From positions 1-51,800 of the forward strand of contig JAKSIH010000004.1 in the NCBI GenBank assembly GCA_024398935.1: DNA of 51,800 nucleotides, read 5' to 3'. Position 1 is the first letter of the stretch, and the number at the start of each line of letters is the position of its first letter. This document shows positions 17,112 to 25,206 of this stretch, piece by piece. A model generated the notes under the pieces. That model did not search any database, was not told where the DNA came from, and worked only from the letters and a program-made list of their open reading frames with translations. The stretch is from Fibrobacter sp. GTDB lineage: Bacteria > Fibrobacterota > Fibrobacteria > Fibrobacterales > Fibrobacteraceae. Both the position numbers and the translations under genes were made by a program.

Positions 17112-18005
17112 ATGTTAAAGAAAATCTTAGAATTTGGACATCTGGTACGGCTCAGTCATTCTTTGTTTGCCATGCCTTTCGCTATTGGTTCCATGTGGGT
17201 GGCTGCTAACGGTTTTAAGGGCATGCCCTGGCAGGATATTCTGAAGATGGTGGGACTGATTGTGCTGTGCATGGTGACCGCCCGTAATAGCGCCATGAGC
17301 TTCAACCGTATTGCAGATGCGGATATCGATGCCAAGAACCCCCGTACGGCAAAGCGTCATTTACCTGATGGTCGCTTAAGCAAGAAGTCCGTGATTGCAT
17401 TCCTGATAATTAACGGCGTGCTGTTTGTGACCTTTGCGTTTTTGCTGCAGCCTCTGGCCGGCGCCCTGGCGTTGCCAGTATGGCTGTTACTTTTGTCCTA
17501 TTCCTACTGGAAACGTTTTAGCTGGCTGTGCCACTGGTTTTTAGGTTTCGCCATCGGTATGAGTCCGCTGGGCGCCTGGATTGCGGTGCGAGGGGAGTTT
17601 GCTGTTTTCCCCATTTTCCTTCTGGTGATTCTGATGCTCTGGATGGGCGGCTTTGATATTATTTATGCAACCCAGGACGAGGAAATCGACCGTCAGATGG
17701 GACTTCATTCGGTGCCTGCCCGTTTTGGCCGCAAGCGCGCCTTGCAGATTGCGTTCTGGAGCCATGTAGCCATGCTTGCCCTGTGTGTCGCGTTTGGCTT
17801 TGTCTGGGATATGGGTGTCGCCTGGTGGGCTGTAACCGGCCTTATGACGGCAGCCATTTCCTATATTCACCTGTTCAGAAAGTCCGACGATCTGGATGCC
17901 ATGAACCGTGATTTTTTCCTGGCGAATGTTGCCATTAGCGTTCTGGTGATGATTGGCTTAATCGTATGGATGGTCATGGGAGGAAATGTCAATGCCCTTT
18001 ACTGA
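17112..18005 (+). CDS. UbiA-family prenyltransferase (polyprenyl transfer in quinone synthesis)
   Basis: A 297-residue membrane protein with eight or nine helices. The first Asp-rich motif is NRIADADIDAKNPRT and the second is DEEIDRQMG, as in UbiA enzymes that attach the polyprenyl tail. With UbiE and UbiX beside it, it is probably the menaquinone prenyltransferase; the UbiX partner favours the futalosine route (MqnP) over MenA (inference). No Shine-Dalgarno is seen between the heptad array and ATG. Confidence 0.9.
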   Translation: MLKKILEFGHLVRLSHSLFAMPFAIGSMWVAANGFKGMPWQDILKMVGLIVLCMVTARNSAMSFNRIADADIDAKNPRTAKRHLPDGRLSKKSVIAFLIINGVLFVTFAFLLQPLAGALALPVWLLLLSYSYWKRFSWLCHWFLGFAIGMSPLGAWIAVRGEFAVFPIFLLVILMLWMGGFDIIYATQDEEIDRQMGLHSVPARFGRKRALQIAFWSHVAMLALCVAFGFVWDMGVAWWAVTGLMTAAISYIHLFRKSDDLDAMNRDFFLANVAISVLVMIGLIVWMVMGGNVNALY

Positions 18006-18216
18006 TAAGAAATTTACGACCGAGGATAAGGTCAGGATGTTTGAGCGCATGGGCGCTACCGGTGCCATTGTCGCCTTGATTTTCGTGCTGCTCATTGAAA
18101 CGGGACTTGCCGGTGAATATGTCAAGATTATAGACATGGGCCTGACCGCCATGATTGTCGTTCTTGCGGTTTCCCTGGTGGGAAGTGTTTTCTTCAAGAG
18201 TCGCCTGAAGAAATAG
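17992..18216 (+). CDS. Small two-helix membrane protein
   Basis: 74 residues with two hydrophobic helices (GAIVALIFVLLIETG and LTAMIVVLAVSLVGSVFF) and a Lys-rich tail. ATG 17992 is preferred over 17986 because GGAGGA ends 7 nt before it. It overlaps the ubiA-type gene by 14 nt, so it belongs to the quinone operon. No family recognised. Confidence 0.7.
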   Translation: MPFTDKKFTTEDKVRMFERMGATGAIVALIFVLLIETGLAGEYVKIIDMGLTAMIVVLAVSLVGSVFFKSRLKK

Positions 18217-18265
18217 TTTATTATTTGTACCAGCGCTTGTAATGTATGCTGGGAAAAAGGAAAAA

Positions 18266-19132
18266 CTAGATTTCCAGATCGGCGGAATAGACTGTTAGGG
18301 TCTCGCCATCGTCTGTCTTGAAGAGGAGGCTGCCGTCGGGTTGCATGTCAATGATGCGGCCCGTTTTTTTCTGGACGCCTTCGCCGCCGTCACGGTTCTT
18401 GTCGGTGCAGTTGTTGTTCACGATGATGGTTCCGCGGGCTCCGATAAACTTGTCCATCTTGCGCCAGGCTTCGATCCACAGGGTAATACCGAAGGCCTTG
18501 AACTGCCCTATGGCCCGTTCCAGGTTTCCCACCAGGGCCTGCAACAGTTTTTCGCGATTGATGGGGCGGCCGGCAATTGCCTTCAGGGTGGTGACCGCAC
18601 GGCCTAGGAATTCGTATTCCTCGGGATCGCTGTTCACGTTAATGCCTACGCCCATGTTGAGGGCCGGTCTTGCTCCTGGCGTGTAGACAATTTCTGCCAG
18701 GATGCCGCAGAACTTGCTTTTTCCGAAAAGGATGTCGTTGGGCCACTTTACCGTGACGTGATCTCTGTTTTGCAGCGGCTCTGAACTGCAGGGAGTAAAA
18801 AAGGAGGGTTTCAGGTCCCGAAAAATTTCGGCGAAAGTCAGGGCGGCAATCTGGGTAATCTGGGGAGTTCTGCTGAGGGGGATTCCATCCAGGGGAATCA
18901 ATATGTTGAAGTAGAGATTCTTTCCTTCGGGGGAGGCCCAGGTGCGTTCGTGACGGCCTCGACCTGCGGACTGGCTGTCGGCAACCACGAGGGCGCCTGG
19001 CTGAATTTCGCCGGCCGACGCCTTTTGCTTTGTGTAGCTGTGGGTGCTTTCAACGGCCTTGAATAGGATCGCGCTGGTTTCGCCAAATCCAGAAAGTTTC
19101 CAGTCGATGAAATTTCTTTCGGGGGAGAACAT
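18266..19132 (-). CDS. birA: Biotin--[acetyl-CoA-carboxylase] ligase (BirA), without DNA-binding domain
   Basis: Attaches biotin to carboxylase carrier proteins. The 288-residue protein shows the biotin-AMP loop VADSQSAGRGRHERTW, KWPNDILFGKSKFCGIL, and the small C-terminal domain. There is no N-terminal helix-turn-helix, so it is a catalytic-only form and not a repressor. It starts 5 nt after the stop of the upstream secreted protein gene. Confidence 0.93.
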   Translation of the reverse strand: MFSPERNFIDWKLSGFGETSAILFKAVESTHSYTKQKASAGEIQPGALVVADSQSAGRGRHERTWASPEGKNLYFNILIPLDGIPLSRTPQITQIAALTFAEIFRDLKPSFFTPCSSEPLQNRDHVTVKWPNDILFGKSKFCGILAEIVYTPGARPALNMGVGINVNSDPEEYEFLGRAVTTLKAIAGRPINREKLLQALVGNLERAIGQFKAFGITLWIEAWRKMDKFIGARGTIIVNNNCTDKNRDGGEGVQKKTGRIIDMQPDGSLLFKTDDGETLTVYSADLEI

Positions 19133-19137
19133 GGGGA

Positions 19138-19572
19138 CTACTTGTCCTTCTGCTCGTCTTCCAGCATCTTCAGGGCTTCTTCCGGGAAGATGACGAAGTA
19201 TTCCTTCTTGCGGTCCTCGAAGAGCTGCAGCATGCGTTCCTGCTCGAACTGTTCGCGGTCAATGTTCTGCATGAAGAATTCATCCCGTGCGAAGTCGCGG
19301 GTGGTCATCATCTTCTTGATGTCTTCGGAAAGGTCCACGTCATCCCAGAGGATGTAGTAGGAGCCGGTAAAGCCGTCAGAGAAAATGTTTACGTCCAGGG
19401 TCATGGCATCCGTCTTGGAGGAATCTACCACACGGACCGATGTTTCGCGTTTTTCCGGGCGGAAAACATCGACATCGTTCACTTGCTTGGGAATGTCATC
19501 GGCCATGACGGTTCCAGCGACAGCAAAAACCGCCGCCGAAAATAAAACAGCATGTGAACTCCTAAACTTCAT
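19138..19572 (-). CDS. Small secreted protein, unknown
   Basis: 144 residues with a signal peptide (to about AGTVMA). The mature part is acidic and ends in a Glu/Lys-rich helix. The ATG is preceded on the minus strand by TATATT (19579-19584) with a gap of 6 nt and no Shine-Dalgarno, suggesting leaderless transcription of this gene and birA. No family recognised. Confidence 0.7.
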   Translation of the reverse strand: MKFRSSHAVLFSAAVFAVAGTVMADDIPKQVNDVDVFRPEKRETSVRVVDSSKTDAMTLDVNIFSDGFTGSYYILWDDVDLSEDIKKMMTTRDFARDEFFMQNIDREQFEQERMLQLFEDRKKEYFVIFPEEALKMLEDEQKDK

Positions 19573-19723
19573 GACCCCAATATACCTAATTCAAAAAGGC
19601 TGGATGATGGACAGACCACAGAAAAACTTAATAAAACGATTCCCTGTAGCAGGAATCACCTTATAATGTCCTGCGCTGCGCATAGGTTCTTTACCAGAGG
19701 TACTACGCGAAGGGGCTTTGCAC

Positions 19724-20731
19724 TTATAACGCGAGGGGCATCCAGGGCTTGACCACGTCGACGGAAGTAAGCATGTTCTGCTTGACGCGACGGATTGCTG
19801 CGGCGGCAATCATGGCCCCGTTGTCGGTACTTAGGCTTCGGTCAGGAATGCAGAACCGGATCCCGTGCTTGCTGCAGTAATCCTGAAGGCGGGTTCTAAG
19901 CCAGGCGTTGGCGCTTACGCCACCACCCATCACGAGCGTCTTCATCCTGGTCTTTTTCAGGGCGTTGATGGTCTTTGTCACGAGACTGTCAACGATGGCG
20001 TCTTCCAGGGAGGCGCAGATATCGCCCAGGTTTGCCTGGATGTATTCCGGATCGTGGGTTTCCGTATAGCGGAGCACTGCGGTTTTCAGACCGCTAAAGG
20101 AAAATTCGCAGTTGTCGTGGCCTCTGAGTGCTCGGGGAAAATCCACGAACTTGCGGTTGCCATTGGCACCGAGACGGCTAATGGTGGCGCCTGCGGGATA
20201 CTTGAGACCCAACAGCTTTCCGCACTTGTCGAAGGCTTCTCCGGCGGCATCGTCGCGGGTGCGTCCAATGCTTGTGTACTTGAAGCCCGGCTCTTCCAGG
20301 ACCAGTTCCGTATGGCCTCCGGAAACCGTAAGCGTAAGGAAGGGTGGCTCGATATCGGGGTTGGAAAGCCAGGCTGCGGCCAGATGGCCTTCCAGGTGGT
20401 TCATGCCGTAGGCGGGAATGTTCAGGTCGCGGGCGAGACCTTTAGCAAAGCTTGCACCCACCAGAAGAGGCCCCATGAGGCCTGGTCCTGTGGTGTAGGC
20501 GATGGCGTCGATGTCTTCCATCTTGATGCCGGCTTCCTTTACTGCGGCCTCTGCTACGGGAACGATCTTTTGCAGGTGGGCGCGGGCTGCGATTTCGGGG
20601 ACGACGCCTCCATAGAGGGCGTGTTCGTCAATCTGGCTGTACAGAGGATTGGAAAGAACCTTCAGGGGTTCGTCCTGCAGGATGGCGCAGGCTGTTTCGT
20701 CACAGCTGGACTCGATTCCAAGCCAAATCAT
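19724..20731 (-). CDS. tsaD: tRNA N6-adenosine threonylcarbamoyltransferase TsaD
   Basis: Transfers the threonylcarbamoyl group to A37 of ANN-decoding tRNAs. The 335-residue protein shows GIESSCDETACAIL, metal ligands H112 and H116 in NHLEGHLAAAW, SGGHTELV, DDAAGEAFDKCGKLLGL and MGGGVSANAWLR. It overlaps the YbbR-like gene by 4 nt (ATGA). 151 nt without a gene follow before the secreted-protein gene. Confidence 0.97.
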   Translation of the reverse strand: MIWLGIESSCDETACAILQDEPLKVLSNPLYSQIDEHALYGGVVPEIAARAHLQKIVPVAEAAVKEAGIKMEDIDAIAYTTGPGLMGPLLVGASFAKGLARDLNIPAYGMNHLEGHLAAAWLSNPDIEPPFLTLTVSGGHTELVLEEPGFKYTSIGRTRDDAAGEAFDKCGKLLGLKYPAGATISRLGANGNRKFVDFPRALRGHDNCEFSFSGLKTAVLRYTETHDPEYIQANLGDICASLEDAIVDSLVTKTINALKKTRMKTLVMGGGVSANAWLRTRLQDYCSKHGIRFCIPDRSLSTDNGAMIAAAAIRRVKQNMLTSVDVVKPWMPLAL

Positions 20732-21768
20732 TTCTTTATCTCCTCGGCTTTTTTCTTTGTCACCGCATTGTTCTCCGCGGTGGGCGCTGCCGGAGTATCT
20801 TCCTTTACTTCTAATTTTTTCAGGCAGACTTTATCCGGCTTTAGCTGGATTGCCTTAATGGACATGTCTCTATTGACGGTGGGCGGGAGGGTAAGCTTCA
20901 CCGTGGGCGAGAGGCTGTCCAGGTCTTCAATGGAGAACCGGTTGAATTCCATGATCAGTTCAATGTCGTCTGCGGAAATGGAATCCAGGACATTGACACC
21001 TCCGGTAATTTCTACAGAAACCGCTTCCGGGGTGAGGGTGTACTGTGACTTGTCAAAGAAACCGATGAGGGAGACCGGAATGCCCTTGAAGGTCCTGGAG
21101 TTCATCTTCTGGATGTTGACATCGATATGGACCAGCGTGTCGCTTGGGGTTACGAAGGCCGGAAAGTTTTCGAATGTCAGGGGAATGTCGTAGGTCTTGC
21201 TGACCTTGAGGGAGTCGTAGGTGTGGTTCGCGGTTGATACGTTAATGATCTTTGCGATGGTGTTGCGGGCTCCGGAAACCTGGATTTCCTCGGGAGTAAC
21301 CTTGGGAACATCTGCCAGCAGGTATCCCCGGTCTGGAGTAAATGTCACGTTGGGGTTGACAGGAACACTTCTGGAAATTCTGGTGTCGATATCCAGGTCT
21401 ATGAAGACTAGGTGATTTTCCGGCTCAAGATAGTGTACGTTGGGGTAGTTCGGGGCGTAGAAATTCTTGCTGTCCAGGGGGATGCGGGTGGAACCCAGTT
21501 CTGTCTTTTGCAGGTCCACAACCATGGAAACAACCTTGTCGCTATTTTTCTGGAACTCATTGCGCAGGCGGATCAAGTCCCAGGATTTGCCTTCTACCGT
21601 AATGTTGATGGTGCGGGGGGGCTTGGAGGCTATGGCCAGGTTTTCGGAGAGCTTGACAAAGTTCAGGGGAACTTCCAGGGAAAGCTGGAAATCCCTTTGT
21701 GAAATCACCAGAAACCAAAGCAGGATGCCGAAAATAAGTGCTGCTATCTTTAATGCGATGTTTCCCAT
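20728..21768 (-). CDS. YbbR-like domain protein
   Basis: 346 residues: an N-terminal membrane segment (about 5-23, LKIAALIFGILLWFLVIS) then repeated YbbR-like beta modules (VPLNF, ITVEGKSWDLIRL, VPVNPNVTF, EIQVSGARNTIAKI). In Firmicutes YbbR/CdaR regulates the cyclic-di-AMP cyclase CdaA, but no cyclase gene is adjacent here. The C-terminus is Lys/Glu/Ala-rich. TAAATT(TG) lies at 21794-21799 on the minus strand, back to back with the ftsX -10. Confidence 0.83.
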   Translation of the reverse strand: MGNIALKIAALIFGILLWFLVISQRDFQLSLEVPLNFVKLSENLAIASKPPRTINITVEGKSWDLIRLRNEFQKNSDKVVSMVVDLQKTELGSTRIPLDSKNFYAPNYPNVHYLEPENHLVFIDLDIDTRISRSVPVNPNVTFTPDRGYLLADVPKVTPEEIQVSGARNTIAKIINVSTANHTYDSLKVSKTYDIPLTFENFPAFVTPSDTLVHIDVNIQKMNSRTFKGIPVSLIGFFDKSQYTLTPEAVSVEITGGVNVLDSISADDIELIMEFNRFSIEDLDSLSPTVKLTLPPTVNRDMSIKAIQLKPDKVCLKKLEVKEDTPAAPTAENNAVTKKKAEEIKK

Positions 21769-21801
21769 AGTTGTCTCGAAAAGAACTTCCTCAAATTTAG
21801 T

Positions 21802-21807
21802 TATAAT
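21802..21807 (+). promoter_or_regulatory. -10 box of ftsX, 7 nt before the start codon
   Basis: A perfect TATAAT ends 7 nt before GTG 21815. The minus-strand TAAATT of the YbbR-like gene is at 21794-21799, so the two -10 boxes are 2 bp apart. No clear -35 is seen for either. Confidence 0.6.
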
Positions 21808-21814
21808 TTCATCT

Positions 21815-22702
21815 GTGTTCGGACAACTAGGCTATTTAATATCGGAATCTTTCCGCGGAATGCGTCTCCATCGCTCGGTCATTTTACCGTCGCTGGTGAC
21901 CATTTTTCTCTGCTCCCTCCTGCTGGCGTCCTCCCTTGCGATTCTTGGCGGGGCAATGAAGCTTTTAAAGGTGGAAAAGAAACTTTATACGGTGGAAACT
22001 TTTTTGCCGGAGTCGGTTCCCATGGATTCCATTGCGGTAATCAAGGCCCGGCTTGAACATTACAAGTTCGTGGACTCCGTTTCTTTCATCAGTGCCGATT
22101 CCGCCTTGGCTGATTTCCGCAATCACTTTTCCGGAGAGATGCTTGATCTGGTTGAAGGGAACCCGCTGCCGCCCTATTTCCGTTTGACCATGGAGGAACA
22201 GAGCCAGAATCCGGTGGATCTCGTGAACCTGAAGAATGCGCTTGCTCAGGAAGATTTTGTGGAGGAAGTCCAGGCTCCCGTGGAATGGGTGGAAAAGATT
22301 GCCGCCTGGAAATTCAAGATGATCTTCTGGCCTATTTGCATTAGTGTCCTTTTGCTGGTGACCCTGTCCCTGATTATCTGTAATTCGGTCCGTCTTTCCC
22401 TGCTTTCCAGAAAGCTTCTGGTGGAAAACATGAAGTATGCGGGAGGAAGCTACTTCTTTATCGAGTTCCCCTTTGTCCTGCAAGGGGTGATTCAGGGGCT
22501 TGTGGGAAGCGGCTTTGCCGTGGCGCTTTTGTCCATGGTGGTTTATTCCATTGCGGAAACCTTGCCGATTGTCGCGATCTATGCCGAAGGGCTGGGACTT
22601 GTGCTTGGCGCCGTGGTCTTACTGGTATCGGTATTGTCCGGATACTTTAGCTACAGCACTGTACGCAAGTTCCTGAACGTGAAACGGAACGAACAGGAAT
22701 AA
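21815..22702 (+). CDS. ftsX: Cell-division protein FtsX
   Basis: FtsX is the membrane half of the FtsEX ABC-like complex that switches on peptidoglycan hydrolases at the septum. GTG 21815 gives 295 residues beginning FGQLGYLISESFRGMRLHRS, the usual FtsX N-terminus, with one membrane segment, an extracytoplasmic loop (about 65-160) and three C-terminal segments. Upstream in-frame codons would overlap the divergent gene. The next gene encodes an EnvC-like activator; ftsE is not adjacent. Confidence 0.9.
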   Translation: MFGQLGYLISESFRGMRLHRSVILPSLVTIFLCSLLLASSLAILGGAMKLLKVEKKLYTVETFLPESVPMDSIAVIKARLEHYKFVDSVSFISADSALADFRNHFSGEMLDLVEGNPLPPYFRLTMEEQSQNPVDLVNLKNALAQEDFVEEVQAPVEWVEKIAAWKFKMIFWPICISVLLLVTLSLIICNSVRLSLLSRKLLVENMKYAGGSYFFIEFPFVLQGVIQGLVGSGFAVALLSMVVYSIAETLPIVAIYAEGLGLVLGAVVLLVSVLSGYFSYSTVRKFLNVKRNEQE

Positions 22703-22705
22703 TTC

Positions 22706-24085
22706 ATGCGCCTGTTCCTTGTGCTTCTGTGTCTTTTGATGAGTGTCTCCCTGGGCGCTCCCAAAGGTAGTGCAAAGACTCCCACGAAGCAGGCTTCCAA
22801 GGTAGCGACCAAAAGCCAACCCAAGATCAATGTAAAACTGGCAACGCAGAAAACCGATGCCCAGATCAAGGAACAGAAGGATGCCCTGAAAAAGCTGGAG
22901 ATGGACCTGGCAAAAAAACGCCAGGAACTGAGCCTCCTGGAAACGGAGGAGAAGGGGGTTCTCAATACCATTTCCCTTCTGGACCAGAATCTAAACCAGA
23001 CTCGAGTGTACATTCACGAATTGACCAAGAGCGAGGCCCTGCTGCAGAATGCTCTTGCCCGCCTGTCCGTGGAAATAGATTCCCTGGACAGGAGGATCGA
23101 GGAACGGAAGGTGGTGATGAAGAAGAGAATCCGCATGCTGTATGTAAGCGGGCGCAGCAGTGAGGCTAAGGTATTGCTCAGTTTACTTTCCCGGAATGAA
23201 AATCCGGAACGTCAGGCCTACTGGGTTCATCACGTGCTATACCAGGATCGGGATGAAGTTGATTTTTTACAACGGCTGGTGCTGGAACGCAATGAGAAAA
23301 AGCTCCAGGAACAGAACCACCTTGCGGACTTGAAAATCCTGCAGACCAAGAAGGCTCAAGAGGAGAAGGGTCTTGTGAGCCAGATGAATGGCCAGGAAAA
23401 GATGCTCAAGAACCTGAAGCAGGACCAGGATATGCAGCGGCAGGCCTTGTTGGAATTCGAGCGAAACCAGAAGACCATGCTCTCCCTGATCAATATGCTC
23501 GAAGTCCGTCGCCAGAAGGAAATTGAGGCTGCAAGGAAGGCTGAGGCGGAAAGGCTCGCCCGGGAAAAGGCGGAACGGGAACGCCTCGCCAAGGAAAAGA
23601 AGGACAAGAAAGAAAAGAAGGATAAGGAAAAACGGAAGGAGGAACCGCCTAAGAAGGTGGTGACCAAGCCCAAGATCGAGGTGGCAAGTGTAGGTGGCCC
23701 CAAGTGCACTCCCATGGACGGCGAAATCATTAGTAATTATGGCCTTCAGGAACACCCGGTACTTCATATTGCGACCCGAAATCTCGGTGTGGAAATCCGG
23801 GGCAAGCGAGGCGGCAAGGTAAAGGCCGCTGCGGCGGGAACCGTGGCCATGGTGGCAGAAATTGACGGACGAGGCCCATCCGTGATTATCGAACATCCCG
23901 GAGGAACCTATTCCGTTTACGGTCACATGCAGTCAATTCGTGTCAAAGAGGGCGCAGAAGTCCGAAATTGCGAAGAAATTGGAGAAGTGGGGGACATCGC
24001 TTCCCTAAATGGAATTAAATTGTACTTCCAAGTTAGCGAAGGAACTCAGACTGTGGATCCTTTGCAGTGGTTGAAGAAGAAATGA
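22706..24085 (+). CDS. EnvC-like murein hydrolase activator (coiled coil plus LytM/M23 domain)
   Basis: 459 residues: signal peptide (about 1-18), long coiled coil (about 50-220), Lys/Glu/Arg-rich linker (about 275-320), and a C-terminal LytM domain (about 335-459). The metal sites appear degenerate: the first His-x(3)-Asp is replaced by NLGVEI, and the last HxH strand reads LYFQV, while YGHM keeps one His. Loss of zinc ligands is typical of EnvC, which activates amidases instead of cutting the wall itself. Position directly after ftsX (3-nt gap) supports an FtsX-EnvC pair. Confidence 0.87.
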   Translation: MRLFLVLLCLLMSVSLGAPKGSAKTPTKQASKVATKSQPKINVKLATQKTDAQIKEQKDALKKLEMDLAKKRQELSLLETEEKGVLNTISLLDQNLNQTRVYIHELTKSEALLQNALARLSVEIDSLDRRIEERKVVMKKRIRMLYVSGRSSEAKVLLSLLSRNENPERQAYWVHHVLYQDRDEVDFLQRLVLERNEKKLQEQNHLADLKILQTKKAQEEKGLVSQMNGQEKMLKNLKQDQDMQRQALLEFERNQKTMLSLINMLEVRRQKEIEAARKAEAERLAREKAERERLAKEKKDKKEKKDKEKRKEEPPKKVVTKPKIEVASVGGPKCTPMDGEIISNYGLQEHPVLHIATRNLGVEIRGKRGGKVKAAAAGTVAMVAEIDGRGPSVIIEHPGGTYSVYGHMQSIRVKEGAEVRNCEEIGEVGDIASLNGIKLYFQVSEGTQTVDPLQWLKKK

Positions 24086-25206
24086 TCGAATATACCTTGA
24101 AAGGCCCTGTATCCCAGGAAAGGGCGAGAATTAGGCTTATGTCTGCGCTGAGGGAGAACCGATTCCCCCAGTCCATCTTGATCGATGGCCCTGCTGGCAT
24201 TGGCAAGAAGGCTCTCGCCATGGAAATCGCCAAGGCCCTTCAATGCGAGGATTCTTCGGTGCGTCCCTGCGGCCGTTGCTTTGGCTGTAGGCTTGCCATG
24301 GAAAGCGGCATGACCGAAAGCTGGGTACTCCCTCTGGAGGCTGCCGAGGCGAGGGCCAAGAAGGCGGATGAGGTGTCTGCCAGGAGTACGGCGAAGACCG
24401 TAGAAGATATCAAGCAGGGCTATATTGAAGAAATCAAGAAGAATCCCTACCGGGTTGATGTCTTCAGTACGGCGGCATTCATTTCGGTGGAGCTGATCCG
24501 AACCATGACTGCGACATTTGCCATGAAGAGGGACCGCGTGGGAACAATTGTCATTGCCGAGGCGGACCGCATGAACGAGGCCGCCGCTAATGCCTTCCTC
24601 AAAACCCTGGAAGAGGTTCCTCCCAACACCTACTTCATTTTGACGACCACGTCCCGTGAGAAGATGCTCCAGACCATTCGCTCCAGATGCCTGTCGCTCC
24701 ATTTATTGCCGTTGACTGATGATGAGGTCCGAAAGGAAGTGTTGCGGGTCGGCGGCGAAGATTTTGATAAGGATTCCCTGACCGATGACGTGGTTGGAAT
24801 TGCAGAGGGATCTCCTGGCAAGGCTCTCTATTATGCGGAGCACTGCAAGGAATGGAGTTCCCTTGCTGTGGAGTTCGTCCGCAGGTCCCTATTGCAGGAT
24901 TACACGGAACTGTTCTTCATGCTTCGGGAAGCTTCCCTAGAAGATCCCTACGAGGCAAATCGTTTTCTGGAAATCCTATCCTTCCTGGTGGCGGACCTCC
25001 TGCGGGAACTGGCCCATGCGGAACTTCGCATGCCCACATCGACTGCAGCCGTCGGTTTGTCCAATTTTCCGCGGCTGGATGCTACCGCCCTGGAAGTTGC
25101 CCTGGTGTCAATCCAGGAAGCCATGTCTAGAATCGAGTCCAGACGTATTTCTACGGCCATGTGCCTTCAGGCCCTGTCCCTGAAACTCTTTGAGGGGTAC
25201 AAGTAA
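24082..25206 (+). CDS. holB: DNA polymerase III delta' subunit (HolB-like)
   Basis: Clamp-loader AAA+ subunit. ATG 24082 overlaps the upstream stop (ATGA) and follows GAAGAAGA; 374 residues. Signatures: nucleotide-loop-like GPAGIGKKALAME, zinc-type cysteines CEDSSVRPCGRCFGC, AEADRMNEAAANAFLKTLEE, and the TIRSRC motif that supplies the arginine finger. The C-terminal collar region is present. It overlaps recJ by one base. Confidence 0.9.
   Translation: MIEYTLKGPVSQERARIRLMSALRENRFPQSILIDGPAGIGKKALAMEIAKALQCEDSSVRPCGRCFGCRLAMESGMTESWVLPLEAAEARAKKADEVSARSTAKTVEDIKQGYIEEIKKNPYRVDVFSTAAFISVELIRTMTATFAMKRDRVGTIVIAEADRMNEAAANAFLKTLEEVPPNTYFILTTTSREKMLQTIRSRCLSLHLLPLTDDEVRKEVLRVGGEDFDKDSLTDDVVGIAEGSPGKALYYAEHCKEWSSLAVEFVRRSLLQDYTELFFMLREASLEDPYEANRFLEILSFLVADLLRELAHAELRMPTSTAAVGLSNFPRLDATALEVALVSIQEAMSRIESRRISTAMCLQALSLKLFEGYK

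Noticed and set aside
19865..21193. 442-codon plus-strand ORF opposite tsaD and the YbbR-like gene
   Set aside because: Spans two real genes on the other strand; no motif.
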